The notes beneath the pieces are model-generated. The model was not told where the DNA came from and did not search any database. It saw only the letters and a program-made list of their open reading frames with translations. This document shows positions 1-11,064 of a stretch of DNA of 64,000 bases, piece by piece (position 1 is the stretch's first letter; each line of letters begins with the position of its first letter). The stretch covers positions 248,001 through 312,000 of the forward strand of contig NZ_JACHEE010000003.1 in assembly GCF_014207375.1 (NCBI RefSeq), read 5' to 3'. A program made the position numbers and the translations under genes. This DNA comes from Arthrobacter sp. AZCC_0090. Lineage in GTDB: Bacteria; Actinomycetota; Actinomycetes; Actinomycetales; Micrococcaceae.

Positions 1-306
1 GAGTTCCGTCCGCAATTGGTGCTCCTTGGCCTTGGAATGCCGCTGCAGGAGTCGGTGTTGCACCGTCGCCTGGGCGAACTTCCGCCCGCCGTTTATTGCA
101 CGGTCGGCGGGGCTATCGAGCAGTTGGCGGGGCTCCAGAAGCTTGCTCCGCGCTGGCTCGGCCGGCTGGGGCTTGAATGGGCCTGGCGACTCATTCTGCA
201 TCCGGGACGCGTCGCATACCGGGTGTTCGGTGAGCCGTGGGTGCTGCTCAGCCTGCTCGTCCGCCGTCGGCTTGCAGGCAAGAACAGCGCCCCTCAGGGC
301 CCTTAG
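1..306 (+). CDS. WecG/TagA/CpsF-family glycosyltransferase, C-terminal part (5' end outside window)
   Basis: The open frame enters from the left edge and gives the last 101 residues. The start, LVLLGLGMPLQE, matches the conserved 'lGxPkQE' segment of the family, and 'CTVGGAIEQLAG' fits the following 'vGgafdf.aG' region, ending in the usual Trp/Arg-rich C-terminal helix. Family members transfer N-acetylmannosaminuronate, N-acetylmannosamine or related sugars to undecaprenyl-linked acceptors at the inner membrane face. The gene is convergent with the GT2 gene and their stop codons overlap (303-306). The N-terminal catalytic Asp lies outside the window, so the donor sugar cannot be guessed. Confidence 0.85.
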   Translation, partial: EFRPQLVLLGLGMPLQESVLHRRLGELPPAVYCTVGGAIEQLAGLQKLAPRWLGRLGLEWAWRLILHPGRVAYRVFGEPWVLLSLLVRRRLAGKNSAPQGP

Positions 307-1199
307 AACTTCTGGTCCTCCAAGGGGCCGAAGCCCTTGTTCCGCAAACCGGCGGAGAACGCCCGGAACCACTCGGCGAGCCCGCGGAAGTCACCCCGGG
401 GGAGGAAATAGCCTAGGTAGCCTCCGACGTCGGCCACCATGGACTTGCCGCGACGATACCTGCGGATCAAATAGCCGCGGTTGCGGTAGTAGAAGTAGCG
501 CTTGAACGCCGAATCCGGCACGATCACGTGCCAGCGCGCGCCGAAGACGTGCTTCGTCTCGGAAAACGCGTGCGGGTGGGTGATCCACGCCGTCGCGACA
601 GTACCGAACCGTATCCCGGCTTTCCTCAGGCGGATCATGAAGTCCACCTCATCGCCCCGGATGAAAAGCCGGATATCCGGCACTCCCACTTTGAAGAAGA
701 CACTGGAACGGATGAGGGCCCCGTTGAAGAAGTGCCCGACGTCTGGCAGGAACCCGGCCTTCTCGACTTCGGAACGGTCGTGGGTCACCTTGCCGTCGAT
801 CCGGAAGAAGAAGGAGAGCTTATCCGGGTGGCCGGGGGCCACCACGAGCGGGACCACGGCATCCAATCCCCGGGCTTCCGCTTCGCGAACCAGGGTTTCG
901 AGGCATTCGGGATCCCCTGGTTCGGCGTCATCGTCCATGATCCAGACCCATTCGGCGCCGCTGGCCACGGCTTTGAGGATGGCTAGGGCGAAGCCGCCCG
1001 CCCCGCCAAGGTTGGCCTTGGAGCGGACGTAGTCCACGTTCGGATGGCTCGATGCGAGCTCCCGCGAAGGAGTGGTACCGCTGTCCACGAGACAGATGGT
1101 GTCCACCGGTAGGGACTGGTTGTTGACGGCGTCGAGCAGGACTGCAAGCTCTCCGGGGCGGTCAAAGGTCACAGCCGCAACGGCAACGGAGACAGTCAT
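303..1199 (-). CDS. GT2-family glycosyltransferase (rhamnosyl/galactofuranosyl-type)
   Basis: This 298-aa protein has a GT-A fold: an N-terminal Rossmann strand (VSVAVAAVTFDRPGEL), 'KANLGGAGGF' near residue 62, and the metal/nucleotide-sugar motif WIMDDDAEPGD with Asp-Asp-Asp at 89-91. A second acidic motif, RGDEVDF, near residue 181 is where the catalytic base sits in GlfT1/WbbL-like enzymes, and 'YYRNRGYLIRR' follows. No membrane segments are obvious, so it is probably cytoplasmic or peripheral. The ATG is preceded by AAGGAA at good spacing. Its neighbours, a WecG-like transferase and a WecA/TagO-like enzyme, indicate surface polysaccharide assembly. The exact sugar is not determinable. Confidence 0.85.
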   Translation of the reverse strand: MTVSVAVAAVTFDRPGELAVLLDAVNNQSLPVDTICLVDSGTTPSRELASSHPNVDYVRSKANLGGAGGFALAILKAVASGAEWVWIMDDDAEPGDPECLETLVREAEARGLDAVVPLVVAPGHPDKLSFFFRIDGKVTHDRSEVEKAGFLPDVGHFFNGALIRSSVFFKVGVPDIRLFIRGDEVDFMIRLRKAGIRFGTVATAWITHPHAFSETKHVFGARWHVIVPDSAFKRYFYYRNRGYLIRRYRRGKSMVADVGGYLGYFLPRGDFRGLAEWFRAFSAGLRNKGFGPLEDQKF

Positions 1200-1412
1200 G
1201 TAGGGTTCCTTCCGGGCAGCAGCGGGAGGGTCTTCCCGGCTCGCCCTAGGGGCGCGTGAAACGGAGCAAGGCCGCCGTTGCCGCTAGTATCTTGAACAGA
1301 GTCCAACTGTAGTACAGCAATATTCGGCGGTGCGCAGAGGTGTTGCGGGTGTTGTGCCGGCAGCTATTCGCCGGGGACGAAATCCACCACCACCGCCAAC
1401 AGGAGCCGCCAC

Positions 1413-2522
1413 GTGATCATGTACTCACTCATGATGCTCACGGCTGCCGTCGTGTCCTATCTCGCAACGTGGGTAGCCCGCCAAATGGGGAACAGACTTC
1501 GGCTGTTTGCCCCTATCCGGAGCCGCGATATGCACTCTGTGCCTATTTCCCGGCTGGGTGGCCTGGGACTCTTCGCAGGCTTTGCCGTGGCCCTCGTCGT
1601 AGCGAGCAATTCGTTCTTCGTGAAGGACATCTTCCACGGAAACGGTGCGCCATGGGGGATACTGGCCGGTGCCCTGGTGATCGTCGCGGTTGGTGTTGCC
1701 GACGACGTGATGGACATCCGATGGTGGGTCAAGCTGATCGGCCAGTGCGCAGCCGCCACGATCGTTGCAGTCTGGGGTGTGCAGATGTCGGTGATTCCGT
1801 TTGTTCCGGAGCCCATCCGGATTGAGTCGGAACCGCTGCGGGTTGTCCTTACCGCCCTCCTCATTGTGACCACCATGAACGCCGTCAACTTCATCGATGG
1901 ACTCGATGGCTTGGCGGCAGGCGTCGCCGCGATTGGCGGGGTCGCGTTCTTCCTGACCGCATACTGGGTCCACCGCAACGCGACACTCACTGATCGCTCG
2001 GACCTGGCGGCGCTGCTGATGGCGATCATCGTGGGTTGCTGCATCGGATTCCTGCCACACAACTGGTTCCCGGCCAAGATCTTCATGGGCGACTCGGGGG
2101 CCATGCTTTTGGGCCTAGTGATGGCCTCGGCAGGTGTTGTCTCCACGGGCCAAATCAGCTCCGGACTTTACGACCGCGCCAACGGTATTCCGACGATCGT
2201 CCCCATCCTGCTGCCGTTCGCGATTCTCTCGCTGCCGTTGTTGGACCTCGGGCTGGCGGTGTTGCGGCGAACAGCACGTGGGCAATCACCGTGGTCAGCC
2301 GATCGCGGGCACCTGCATCACAAGCTCATAGAGCTCGGTCACACGCACCGAACGGCAGTGCTCATGATGTATGTGTGGACCTGCATCCTGGCTTTCGGAG
2401 GCCTTGCTTTTGCGATCTTCCCCTGGCAAATGGTCCTTACCCTGGACATCCTGGCCGCGTTGATCATGGCCGGCGTGACAGCTTGGCCGTACTTCGTCCG
2501 AAAGGGACGCGCCGCCCGGTAG
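1413..2522 (+). CDS. Undecaprenyl-phosphate sugar-1-phosphate transferase (WecA/TagO/MraY family)
   Basis: This 369-aa polytopic protein (about 10-11 membrane segments) starts at GTG with AGGAG eight bases upstream. The family motifs are all present: the Asp pair in VADDVMD (97-98), NFIDGLDGL (159-167), MGDSG (225-229) and the HLHH motif near residue 280. The enzyme moves GlcNAc-1-phosphate or a related sugar phosphate from UDP-sugar to undecaprenyl phosphate, the first committed step of teichoic-type or arabinogalactan-linker polymers. In actinobacteria a wecA homologue commonly sits just before the atp operon, as here. Family assignment is firm; the exact sugar is not. Confidence 0.9.
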   Translation: MIMYSLMMLTAAVVSYLATWVARQMGNRLRLFAPIRSRDMHSVPISRLGGLGLFAGFAVALVVASNSFFVKDIFHGNGAPWGILAGALVIVAVGVADDVMDIRWWVKLIGQCAAATIVAVWGVQMSVIPFVPEPIRIESEPLRVVLTALLIVTTMNAVNFIDGLDGLAAGVAAIGGVAFFLTAYWVHRNATLTDRSDLAALLMAIIVGCCIGFLPHNWFPAKIFMGDSGAMLLGLVMASAGVVSTGQISSGLYDRANGIPTIVPILLPFAILSLPLLDLGLAVLRRTARGQSPWSADRGHLHHKLIELGHTHRTAVLMMYVWTCILAFGGLAFAIFPWQMVLTLDILAALIMAGVTAWPYFVRKGRAAR

Positions 2523-2541
2523 ACGTCGTGTGACAAGGGCG

Positions 2542-2571
2542 TTAACATCACAGTTCTATCTCATGTAGAAT
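2542..2571 (+). promoter_or_regulatory. Candidate sigma-70-type promoter for the atp operon
   Basis: TTAACA (2542-2547) and TAGAAT (2566-2571) are separated by 18 bases, each one mismatch from consensus. They lie about 80 bases before the first small membrane gene of the ATP synthase operon. The -10 is part of a 10-bp palindrome, TAGAATTCTA. Prediction from sequence only. Confidence 0.45.
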
Positions 2572-2649
2572 TCTAGGGCGGACAGTCACTCGCCCGCGCA
2601 CCCACCCTTTTGAGACTTTGGCATCCTTGCCACGACGATTGGCATCCCC

Positions 2650-3138
2650 ATGACCTCCAACGCCGGCGGACAGCAGTCCGACTCCAGCGGCGTTGCTGCC
2701 CCACGCTCCACTTCTTCGCTCTGGCTGCGGCTCCTTTTCCTCAGCTCGGCGGCGGCGGTGGCGGCTCTTGCTGCAACGTCGGTTGTTGCGGCGGTCATGA
2801 ACGGTGGCGTAGGAGTGCTTTCTGCCGCATTCGGCGGCGTGCTGGTGATGGCGTTCTTTGCCATCAGCCTTTTGATCGGCCATTTTGTTGGCCGGGACAA
2901 CCCCTCCGGCGCGGTAGGCCTCTTAGTCGCCAGCTACTTTGTCAAGGTGGTCGGCTTTGCCGTGGTGCTGTTCGTCCTAGGAGCCCCCGCATGGCTGCAC
3001 GGACGTTGGTTCGTGATTGGGGCCGTCGTTGCCGTCGTCTCTTGGCAGGCCGCCGAAATCTATGGCTTCAGCAAAGCGCGGCTCCAGATCTACAACGACC
3101 GCGCAGCAGGCAAAGGAGGCGACGATGTTCACTCGTAA
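2650..3138 (+). CDS. Small four-helix membrane protein heading the atp operon
   Basis: The 162-aa protein has a polar Ser/Gly-rich N-terminus (1-24) followed by four hydrophobic segments (about 27-48, 55-80, 93-115, 120-140) and a short basic tail. No catalytic motif is visible. It overlaps the next small gene by 14 bases and precedes atpB, the position of the atpI/atpZ-type accessory genes that help c-ring assembly or ion handling. Actinobacterial homologues are usually left as hypothetical. A role with ATP synthase is inferred from position only. Confidence 0.75.
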   Translation: MTSNAGGQQSDSSGVAAPRSTSSLWLRLLFLSSAAAVAALAATSVVAAVMNGGVGVLSAAFGGVLVMAFFAISLLIGHFVGRDNPSGAVGLLVASYFVKVVGFAVVLFVLGAPAWLHGRWFVIGAVVAVVSWQAAEIYGFSKARLQIYNDRAAGKGGDDVHS

Positions 3139-3463
3139 GAACAAAGGACACTCCGCCACGCCCCGTGCCGCAAAACCCGGCGATTCCACTGAGCAAGTGA
3201 GCGACGGAAGCGACGGCGGATACAACGCCGGCATTGCCGTCTTTAGCTACATTGTTGGCGGAATCATAGTCTGGAGTTTGATAGGCTGGGGTCTGGATAT
3301 TCTGTGGGGGACTCGCTGGATTGTGCTCGTTGGCGCTCTGCTCGGAGCCGCAGGGGGGTTCTATCTTTCCCACATGCATGGCCTTACCAGTCAACGGTCT
3401 TCAGCTGGTGAGAGCAAAGCACACAGCGGCCCGCCCCACGACGGGGACAGTAATGCCAAATAA
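3125..3463 (+). CDS. AtpZ/AtpI-like ATP synthase accessory membrane protein
   Basis: The 112-aa product has a basic, polar N-terminus (1-35), then two hydrophobic helices (about 38-60 and 66-85) in the pattern GGIIVWSLIGWGLD...GALLGAAGGFYL, typical of the AtpZ/AtpI family (DUF plus two TM). The ATG at 3125 follows AAAGGAGG, the best ribosome site in this stretch, and overlaps the upstream gene by 14 bases. An upstream in-frame start at 3017 would lie inside the previous gene and has no ribosome site. Family members assist assembly of the rotor ring. Good confidence in the gene, moderate in the function. Confidence 0.75.
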   Translation: MFTRKNKGHSATPRAAKPGDSTEQVSDGSDGGYNAGIAVFSYIVGGIIVWSLIGWGLDILWGTRWIVLVGALLGAAGGFYLSHMHGLTSQRSSAGESKAHSGPPHDGDSNAK

Positions 3464-3544
3464 TTTCACACGGGAAATGGCTGCAGGAAACGCGGCCGGA
3501 TCCTCAACAACGCCCAATGATGGACACTGCAGAGAGGAAACGCG

Positions 3545-4345
3545 TTGATCGCGCTTGCGCTCCCGGCCCAGGATTCAGGGACCTTCACTCCTCCCGGAAT
3601 CGACCAAATGCACCTGCCGGCTATCCTGCCGTGGGGTGCGAGCGATGGCTTCTCCAAGCAGATGTTGCTGGTGATCCTGTCGGTCGTCCTTATCGCTACA
3701 TTCTTCATCGCCGCTGCACGCAAACAGCAGTTGGTTCCCGGCAAGTTGCAGTTCGCAGGCGAGATGGCCTACGGCTTCGTCCGCAACAGCATCGCCAAGG
3801 ACATTATCGGCGGCCGCGACTTCATGAAGTACGTACCGCTCCTGTTCACGTTGTTCTTCTTCATCTTGGTGAACAACATCTACGGCGCCATTCCCGTCAT
3901 CCAGCTCCCGAGCTTCTCGCACGTCGGCGGAGCCTATGTTCTGGCCGCGGTTGTATATGTCACCTGGATTGGCATCGGCATCAAGAAGAACGGCCTGAAG
4001 TACTTCAAGCTGGCCACGGTTCCTTCAGGCGTCCCGTGGTTCATCCTGCCGATCGTCGTACCGATCGAAATCATCTCCAACTTCCTGGTCCGGCCGGTGA
4101 CGCACAGCCTCCGTCTCTTCGCCACCATGATGGCCGGACACCTCATCGTCATGATCGCCGGCTCGGGTATCGAGTTCCTTGTCTCACAGGAAAACGTCCT
4201 CCTCAAGGGTGCTTCCGTGCTGGTCCTCGTAGGTGCCATCGCCATGTACATGCTCGAAGCCCTGATCATGGTGCTGCAGGCATACGTCTTCACCCTTCTG
4301 ACTGCGATCTACATCGAAGGCGCACTCCACGCCGACAGCCACTAG
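3545..4345 (+). CDS. atpB: F0 ATP synthase subunit a
   Basis: The 266-aa protein has five to six membrane helices and forms the stator proton half-channels next to the c ring. The essential arginine is in SLRLFATMMAGH (Arg190), and 'VPIEIISNFLVRPVTH' precedes it, both diagnostic. The start chosen is TTG with AGAGGAAA seven bases before it; the first in-frame ATG would be Met22, leaving a shorter N-terminus. It is followed after about 80 bases by atpE. Confidence 0.97.
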   Translation: MIALALPAQDSGTFTPPGIDQMHLPAILPWGASDGFSKQMLLVILSVVLIATFFIAAARKQQLVPGKLQFAGEMAYGFVRNSIAKDIIGGRDFMKYVPLLFTLFFFILVNNIYGAIPVIQLPSFSHVGGAYVLAAVVYVTWIGIGIKKNGLKYFKLATVPSGVPWFILPIVVPIEIISNFLVRPVTHSLRLFATMMAGHLIVMIAGSGIEFLVSQENVLLKGASVLVLVGAIAMYMLEALIMVLQAYVFTLLTAIYIEGALHADSH

Positions 4346-4426
4346 GCACAACCCTCAATCTTCCCCCTCGGGGGTTGAAGCAAACCAAACAACCTGCCGC
4401 GACTGCGGCATCTTGAAAGGAATACA

Positions 4427-4645
4427 ATGAACGGCGACATCAACGGCTCCCTTAACCTCATTGGCTACGGTCTCTCCGCCATCGGCGGTGGTATCGGTGT
4501 GGGTCTCGTATTTGCTGCTTACATCAACGGTGTTGCACGTCAGCCGGAAGCCCAGCGCGTGCTCCAGCCGATCGCGTTCCTTGGTCTGGCTCTGACGGAA
4601 GCCCTCGCCATCCTCGGCCTGGTCTTCGCTTTCGTTCTCAAGTAA
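4427..4645 (+). CDS. atpE: F0 ATP synthase subunit c
   Basis: This 72-aa hairpin of two hydrophobic helices has a Gly-rich first helix ([15 protein letters not shown]) and the polar loop 'ARQPEAQ'. The ion-binding carboxylate is Glu58 in [13 protein letters not shown], and no sodium-binding Gln is visible in the first helix, so a proton-driven ring is expected. GAAAGGAAT precedes the ATG. Length and motifs are normal for the proteolipid. Confidence 0.97.
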   Translation: MNGDINGSLNLIGYGLSAIGGGIGVGLVFAAYINGVARQPEAQRVLQPIAFLGLALTEALAILGLVFAFVLK

Positions 4646-4696
4646 ACCGCTAAGAACCAAGCGAACATTCAGAACCGAGTAGATAAGGACGGGTGA

Positions 4697-5259
<563 letters not shown>

Positions 5260-5260
<1 letters not shown>

Positions 5261-6087
5261 TGGCAGGTGTATCGAGCGAATCGCTGACCAAAGCGCTGGA
5301 GCAGTTGGAAGCCACGCTTCCGGTTGCCTCGCTGCAGTTGGCTAAGGACCTCTTCGGAATCCTGGGAACGGTGGACAGCTCGGCTGGCTTGCGCCGCGCC
5401 CTGACTGACCCTTCCCGCAGCGGAGAAGAAAAGTCGGCGCTGGTCAAGCAGCTGGTTGGCGGGAAAGTCTCCGCTGATGCTGCGGAAATCGCGAGCGGAT
5501 TGGCCAGCTCCCGCTGGGCATCGGCACGCGATATCGGCGATGCACTCGAGACTCTTGCCGCCACGGTGGTCATCGCCGTGGCTGAAAACAAGTCGGCCGT
5601 TTCTGCCTCCGGAATTACGGGGCTGGAAGAGCTGGAAAACGATCTGTTTGCTTTCAACCAGGCCGTTGCTTCCAGCCACGAGGTACAACGTGCTCTGGGA
5701 GAGTCGCAGGCAAGTGCTGCGGCCAAAATCAGCTTGGCGGAGAAGCTGGTTCCTGGCGCAAGCCAGGAAGCCCAACTTCTCATCGGCCAGGCCGTGTCGC
5801 AGCCGCGCGGCGTCAAGCCGAGCAAGCTCATCGACAACTTCGCCAAGCTTGCAGCCAAGCGCCAGCAGCGCTGGATCGCAACTGTCCGCGTCACCCGTCC
5901 GTTGACGGATGCGCAGGCCAGCCGTCTGCAGGCCGGGCTTGATGCCCTCTACGGCCGCGAGTTGAAGGTCAACGTCAGCGTTGATCCGACTCTGATCGGT
6001 GGAATCCGGGTCCAGGTGGCAGACGAAGTGCTTGACGCTTCCGTTGTAGCCCGCCTGTCCGAGCTCCGCCGGCAGCTCGCTGGCTAG
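5260..6087 (+). CDS. atpH: F1 ATP synthase subunit delta (long actinobacterial form)
   Basis: At 275 aa this is about 95 residues longer than E. coli delta. The extra part is an N-terminal region (about 1-90), and the C-terminal OSCP-like domain ends in the diagnostic 'VDPTLIGGIRVQVADEVLDASV' block. Comparable ~270-aa delta proteins occur in Streptomyces and other actinobacteria. The protein caps the F1 head and binds the b stalk. The start overlaps the atpF stop. Confidence 0.95.
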
Positions 6088-6170
6088 CCAGACAAGCACA
6101 ACTTAACTGATACAAACACCGGTCATCGTGAGCAACGATGATCACGAAAACAGGAGAGCAGGGACTGCAG

Positions 6171-7808
6171 ATGGCCGAATTGACCATCAACGCCGACGAC
6201 GTCCGTAATGCGTTGAACGAGTTCGCGGCGTCCTACGAACCCGGAAACGCAGAACGCGTAGAGGTCGGCCGCGTGACCGCCGCAAGTGACGGCATCGCCC
6301 GTGTTGAGGGCCTTCCCTCGGTCATGGCGAACGAGTTGCTTCGCTTCGAAGACGGCACCCTGGGCTTGGCCCAGAACCTCGACGTCCGCGAAATCGGTGT
6401 CATCATCCTCGGTGACTTCACCGGTATCGAAGAAGGCCAGGAAGTCCACCGCACCGGTGAAATCCTGTCTGTCCCGGTTGGCGACGCCTTCTTGGGCCGC
6501 GTAGTTGACCCGCTGGGCCAGCCGATCGATGACCTCGGCGAGATCAAGGCCGAGACCACCCGTGCACTGGAACTCCAGGCTCCGGGCGTGACCCAGCGTA
6601 AGTCGGTCCACGAGCCGATGCAGACCGGTCTCAAGGCTATCGACGCCATGATTCCGATCGGCCGTGGCCAGCGTCAGCTGATCATCGGTGACCGTCAGAC
6701 AGGCAAAACCGCCATCGCCGTGGACACCATCATCAACCAGAAGGCCAACTGGGCTTCGGGCGATGTCACCAAGCAGGTCCGTTGCGTTTACGTCGGCGTC
6801 GGCCAGAAGGCTTCCACCATCGCCGCTGTCCGCCAGACCTTGGAAGACCACGGCGCGCTGGAGTACACCACGATCGTGGCTTCCCCGGCATCCGACCCGG
6901 CAGGCTTCAAGTACTTGGCTCCGTACGCGGGCTCGGCCATCGGCCAGCACTGGATGTACGGCGGTAAGCACGTACTGGTGATCTTCGATGACCTGTCGAA
7001 GCAGGCTGAAGCCTACCGTGCAGTCTCCCTGCTGCTCCGCCGCCCGCCGGGACGCGAAGCGTACCCGGGTGACGTTTTCTACTTGCACTCCCGTCTGCTG
7101 GAGCGTTGTGCCAAGCTCTCCGACGAGCTGGGTGCAGGCTCGATGACCGGTCTTCCGATCGTCGAAACCAAGGCAAACGACGTCTCGGCCTACATCCCGA
7201 CCAACGTCATCTCCATCACCGATGGCCAGATCTTCCTCCAGTCGGACCTCTTCAACGCCAACCAGCGCCCCGCTGTTGACGTCGGTGTGTCCGTGTCCCG
7301 CGTTGGTGGTTCGGCGCAGGTCAAGTCCATGAAGAAGGTCTCCGGTACCTTGAAGCTGGACCTGGCACAGTACCGCGACATGCAGGCGTTCGCGATGTTT
7401 GCGTCCGACCTTGACGCGGCTTCTCGCCAGCAGCTGACCCGTGGTGCCCGCCTGATGGAACTGCTCAAGCAGGGCCAATACTCGCCGTTCCCGGTCGAGG
7501 ACCAGGTTGTGTCCATCTGGGCCGGTACAAAGGGCTACCTGGACGATGTCCCCGTTGAGGATGTCAGCCGATTCGAGTCTGAGTTCCTGGAGCACCTCAA
7601 GCACAAGTCCTCCATCCTGACCACGCTGGCGCAGACCAACGTCCTGGACGACGACACCGCTGAAGCGCTGAAGACAGCCATCGTTGCCTTCAAGAAGGGC
7701 TTCTTCGGCGAAGGCGACGACCGCTTGGTCGGTGCCGGACACGAAGAGCACGAAGCGATCTCCGGCGGCGAAGTCGACCAGGAAAAGATCGTCAAGCAGA
7801 AGCGCTAG
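6171..7808 (+). CDS. atpA: F1 ATP synthase subunit alpha
   Basis: This 545-aa subunit has its Walker A motif GDRQTGKT at 173-180, and the catalytic-interface arginine region near '[13 protein letters not shown]'. ATG 6171 is preferred because family members begin MAELTI and an AGGAG lies 14 bases upstream. An earlier in-frame ATG at 6138 would add 11 unlikely residues. Alpha carries the non-catalytic nucleotide sites of the alpha3beta3 hexamer. A small inverted repeat (TCATCGT/ACGATGA, 6123-6141) lies in the gap after atpH. Confidence 0.97.
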   Translation: MAELTINADDVRNALNEFAASYEPGNAERVEVGRVTAASDGIARVEGLPSVMANELLRFEDGTLGLAQNLDVREIGVIILGDFTGIEEGQEVHRTGEILSVPVGDAFLGRVVDPLGQPIDDLGEIKAETTRALELQAPGVTQRKSVHEPMQTGLKAIDAMIPIGRGQRQLIIGDRQTGKTAIAVDTIINQKANWASGDVTKQVRCVYVGVGQKASTIAAVRQTLEDHGALEYTTIVASPASDPAGFKYLAPYAGSAIGQHWMYGGKHVLVIFDDLSKQAEAYRAVSLLLRRPPGREAYPGDVFYLHSRLLERCAKLSDELGAGSMTGLPIVETKANDVSAYIPTNVISITDGQIFLQSDLFNANQRPAVDVGVSVSRVGGSAQVKSMKKVSGTLKLDLAQYRDMQAFAMFASDLDAASRQQLTRGARLMELLKQGQYSPFPVEDQVVSIWAGTKGYLDDVPVEDVSRFESEFLEHLKHKSSILTTLAQTNVLDDDTAEALKTAIVAFKKGFFGEGDDRLVGAGHEEHEAISGGEVDQEKIVKQKR

Positions 7809-7817
7809 AGCATTGGT

Positions 7818-7849
7818 CCCCGGGCCTGCGTACGAACGCAGGCCCGGGG
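7818..7849 (+). other. Perfect 14-bp hairpin between atpA and atpG
   Basis: The arms CCCCGGGCCTGCGT (7818-7831) and ACGCAGGCCCGGGG (7836-7849) pair perfectly around the four-base loop ACGA, ten bases after the atpA stop. No run of T follows (CCTTCGCC), so it is not a clean intrinsic terminator. A partial terminator, processing site or mRNA stabiliser inside the operon is possible. Confidence 0.8.
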
Positions 7850-7902
7850 CCTTCGCCAAAGCCTTAGCCGCTGATCCATCGGGATCTTAGGAAAGGAAAT
7901 GT

Positions 7903-8790
7903 ATGGGAGCCCAGATCCGGGTCTACCGTCAGAAGATCAGCTCGACGACGTCGATGCGCAAGATCTTCAAGGCGATGGAACTGATCGCTACCTCGCGCAT
8001 CGGTAAGGCCCGCGCCCGCGTTGCAGCTTCGACGCCCTACGCAAACGCGATTACCCGTGCTGTTTCTGCTGTCGCAAGCCAGAGCGAAATCGATCACCCG
8101 CTCGTCACCGAGCCGGAGCAGATCCGCCGTGCCGCCGTCCTTGTCATCACCTCGGACCGTGGCCTGGCTGGTTCTTACTCCGCGAGCGTGCTCAAGAAGG
8201 CTGAAGGACTCAACGAGCTTCTCCGCGCAGAGGGCAAGGAAGTCAAGACCTACCTGGTTGGCCGTAAAGCCCAGGCTTACTTCGACTTCCGTAGCCGTTC
8301 GTACTCCCGCGTGTGGACCGGCGGAACGGACGCACCGGAATTCGAGACTGCCAGGGAAATCGGTGCTGCTCTTCTCGAAGAGTTCGCCAACGACTTCGCT
8401 GAGGGTGGTGTCGACGAGATCCATGTCGTTTACACCCGCTTCAAGTCAATGGTGACGCAGGAACCCACAGTTGTTCGCTTGCTGCCGCTCGAAGTTGAAG
8501 AGCAGACAGTCAGCGAGGCCGAGCTTCTGCCGCTGTACGAGTTCGAACCGGAATCGGAGCAGGTGCTTGACGCACTGCTGCCGCGTTACATCGAATCCCG
8601 CATCTTTGCAGCGATGCTGCAGGCAGCGGCTTCCGAGCTCGCGGCCCGCCAGCGCGCCATGAAGTCGGCAGGCGACAACGCGACCGAACTGATCAAGAAG
8701 TACACGCGACTGCGCAACACGGCCCGCCAGGCTGAGATCACGCAGGAGCTTTCCGAAATCGTGGCCGGCGCCGACGCCCTGAGCGCGTAG
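7903..8790 (+). CDS. atpG: F1 ATP synthase subunit gamma
   Basis: The 295-aa rotor shaft begins [12 protein letters not shown] and has the conserved N-terminal pattern 'I.S..s..KI.kAMelia'. The C-terminal helix contains '[33 protein letters not shown]', seen as several short matches to the family signature. GAAAGGAAA precedes the ATG. It is separated from atpA by 94 bases holding the strong hairpin. Confidence 0.96.
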   Translation: MGAQIRVYRQKISSTTSMRKIFKAMELIATSRIGKARARVAASTPYANAITRAVSAVASQSEIDHPLVTEPEQIRRAAVLVITSDRGLAGSYSASVLKKAEGLNELLRAEGKEVKTYLVGRKAQAYFDFRSRSYSRVWTGGTDAPEFETAREIGAALLEEFANDFAEGGVDEIHVVYTRFKSMVTQEPTVVRLLPLEVEEQTVSEAELLPLYEFEPESEQVLDALLPRYIESRIFAAMLQAAASELAARQRAMKSAGDNATELIKKYTRLRNTARQAEITQELSEIVAGADALSA

Positions 8791-8834
8791 TTGCCGGTGC
8801 ATGATTCGGCGCAAGCTACACCTGCACCAAATAG

Positions 8835-10331
<1,497 letters not shown>

Positions 10332-10332
10332 T

Positions 10333-10617
10333 ATGGCTGAGCTCGAGGTTGAGATTGTCGCAGCGGACCACTTTGTGTGGTCCGGTGCGGCCAAGATGGT
10401 CAAGGCCCGCACCAGCGATGGTGAAATCGGGATCCTGCCGGGCCACTCGCCGCTCCTCGCCATCCTGGCCGAGGGCGAGCTGGCCATCGAGCCGGTTTCC
10501 GGAGACCGCCTGTCGGTAGTTGTGGACGGCGGGTTCTTCTCCGTCGACAACAACCGCGTGGTGATCGTCGCTGACAACGCCCAGCTGGGCGAAGCAGCTA
10601 CTGCGGGGATCCGATAG
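10333..10617 (+). CDS. atpC: F1 ATP synthase subunit epsilon, short form
   Basis: The 94-aa protein starts MAELEVEIVAAD and contains the whole beta-sandwich domain: 'EIGILPGHSPLLAIL', 'VVDGGFFSVDNNRVVIVAD'. It stops straight after that domain. The two C-terminal helices that inhibit ATP hydrolysis in E. coli and Bacillus (full length about 130-139 residues) are absent. The start is one base after the atpD stop. Function in coupling gamma to the c ring should be kept; helix-based inhibition cannot operate. Confidence 0.93.
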   Translation: MAELEVEIVAADHFVWSGAAKMVKARTSDGEIGILPGHSPLLAILAEGELAIEPVSGDRLSVVVDGGFFSVDNNRVVIVADNAQLGEAATAGIR

Positions 10618-10627
10618 CAAGACCTTG

Positions 10628-11059
10628 ATGGACGATTCTGCTATTCCGTTCATCGCCCTGGCAACGGCGTTTGCGTTGCTGATTTTTACACTGTGCCTCG
10701 TAGGGGTGCGCCGCTTCAATTTGCGGCGCGCCCTGGGCACGGTTGACGCCTCCATTTGCATGGCTGGAAACAGCTGGCGGATGGGGGTTTGTCGTTATCA
10801 GGACTCGGAGCTCGAATGGTTCCGTTTGCTCTCCCTCAGCTTCCGTCCGAGGCACAGCTTCCGCCGTAGCTCCTTGGAGCTCCTAGGCCGCCGGAAACCA
10901 ACGGAGGAAGAACTCACGAGGCTACAACCCGACGTCGTGGTCGTGGAGCTGCAGCATGAAGGCCAGTCGTTCATGCTCGCCATGAGATTTGATGCCTACA
11001 CCGGGTTGTCTTCCTGGCTGGAAGCCGGCCCCGTGGTGGGCGTCGGCACCTGGCGCTGA
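10628..11059 (+). CDS. DUF2550 single-pass membrane protein
   Basis: This 143-aa protein begins with one membrane helix (about 6-27) followed by a soluble domain with 'GTVDASICMAG.SWRMGVCRYQDSELEWFRLLSLSFRP', the recognisable core of DUF2550. Proteins of this type follow atpC in many actinobacteria; the function is unknown. The ATG at 10628 was chosen over the overlapping TTG at 10625; neither has a strong ribosome site, so it is probably translated by coupling to the atp genes. Confidence 0.8.
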   Translation: MDDSAIPFIALATAFALLIFTLCLVGVRRFNLRRALGTVDASICMAGNSWRMGVCRYQDSELEWFRLLSLSFRPRHSFRRSSLELLGRRKPTEEELTRLQPDVVVVELQHEGQSFMLAMRFDAYTGLSSWLEAGPVVGVGTWR

Positions 11060-11064
11060 GGACT

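Noticed and set aside
6123..7859. Long minus-strand open frame across atpA (578 codons)
   Set aside because: It is antisense to a textbook atpA reading with all motifs; high GC at third codon positions produces such shadows.
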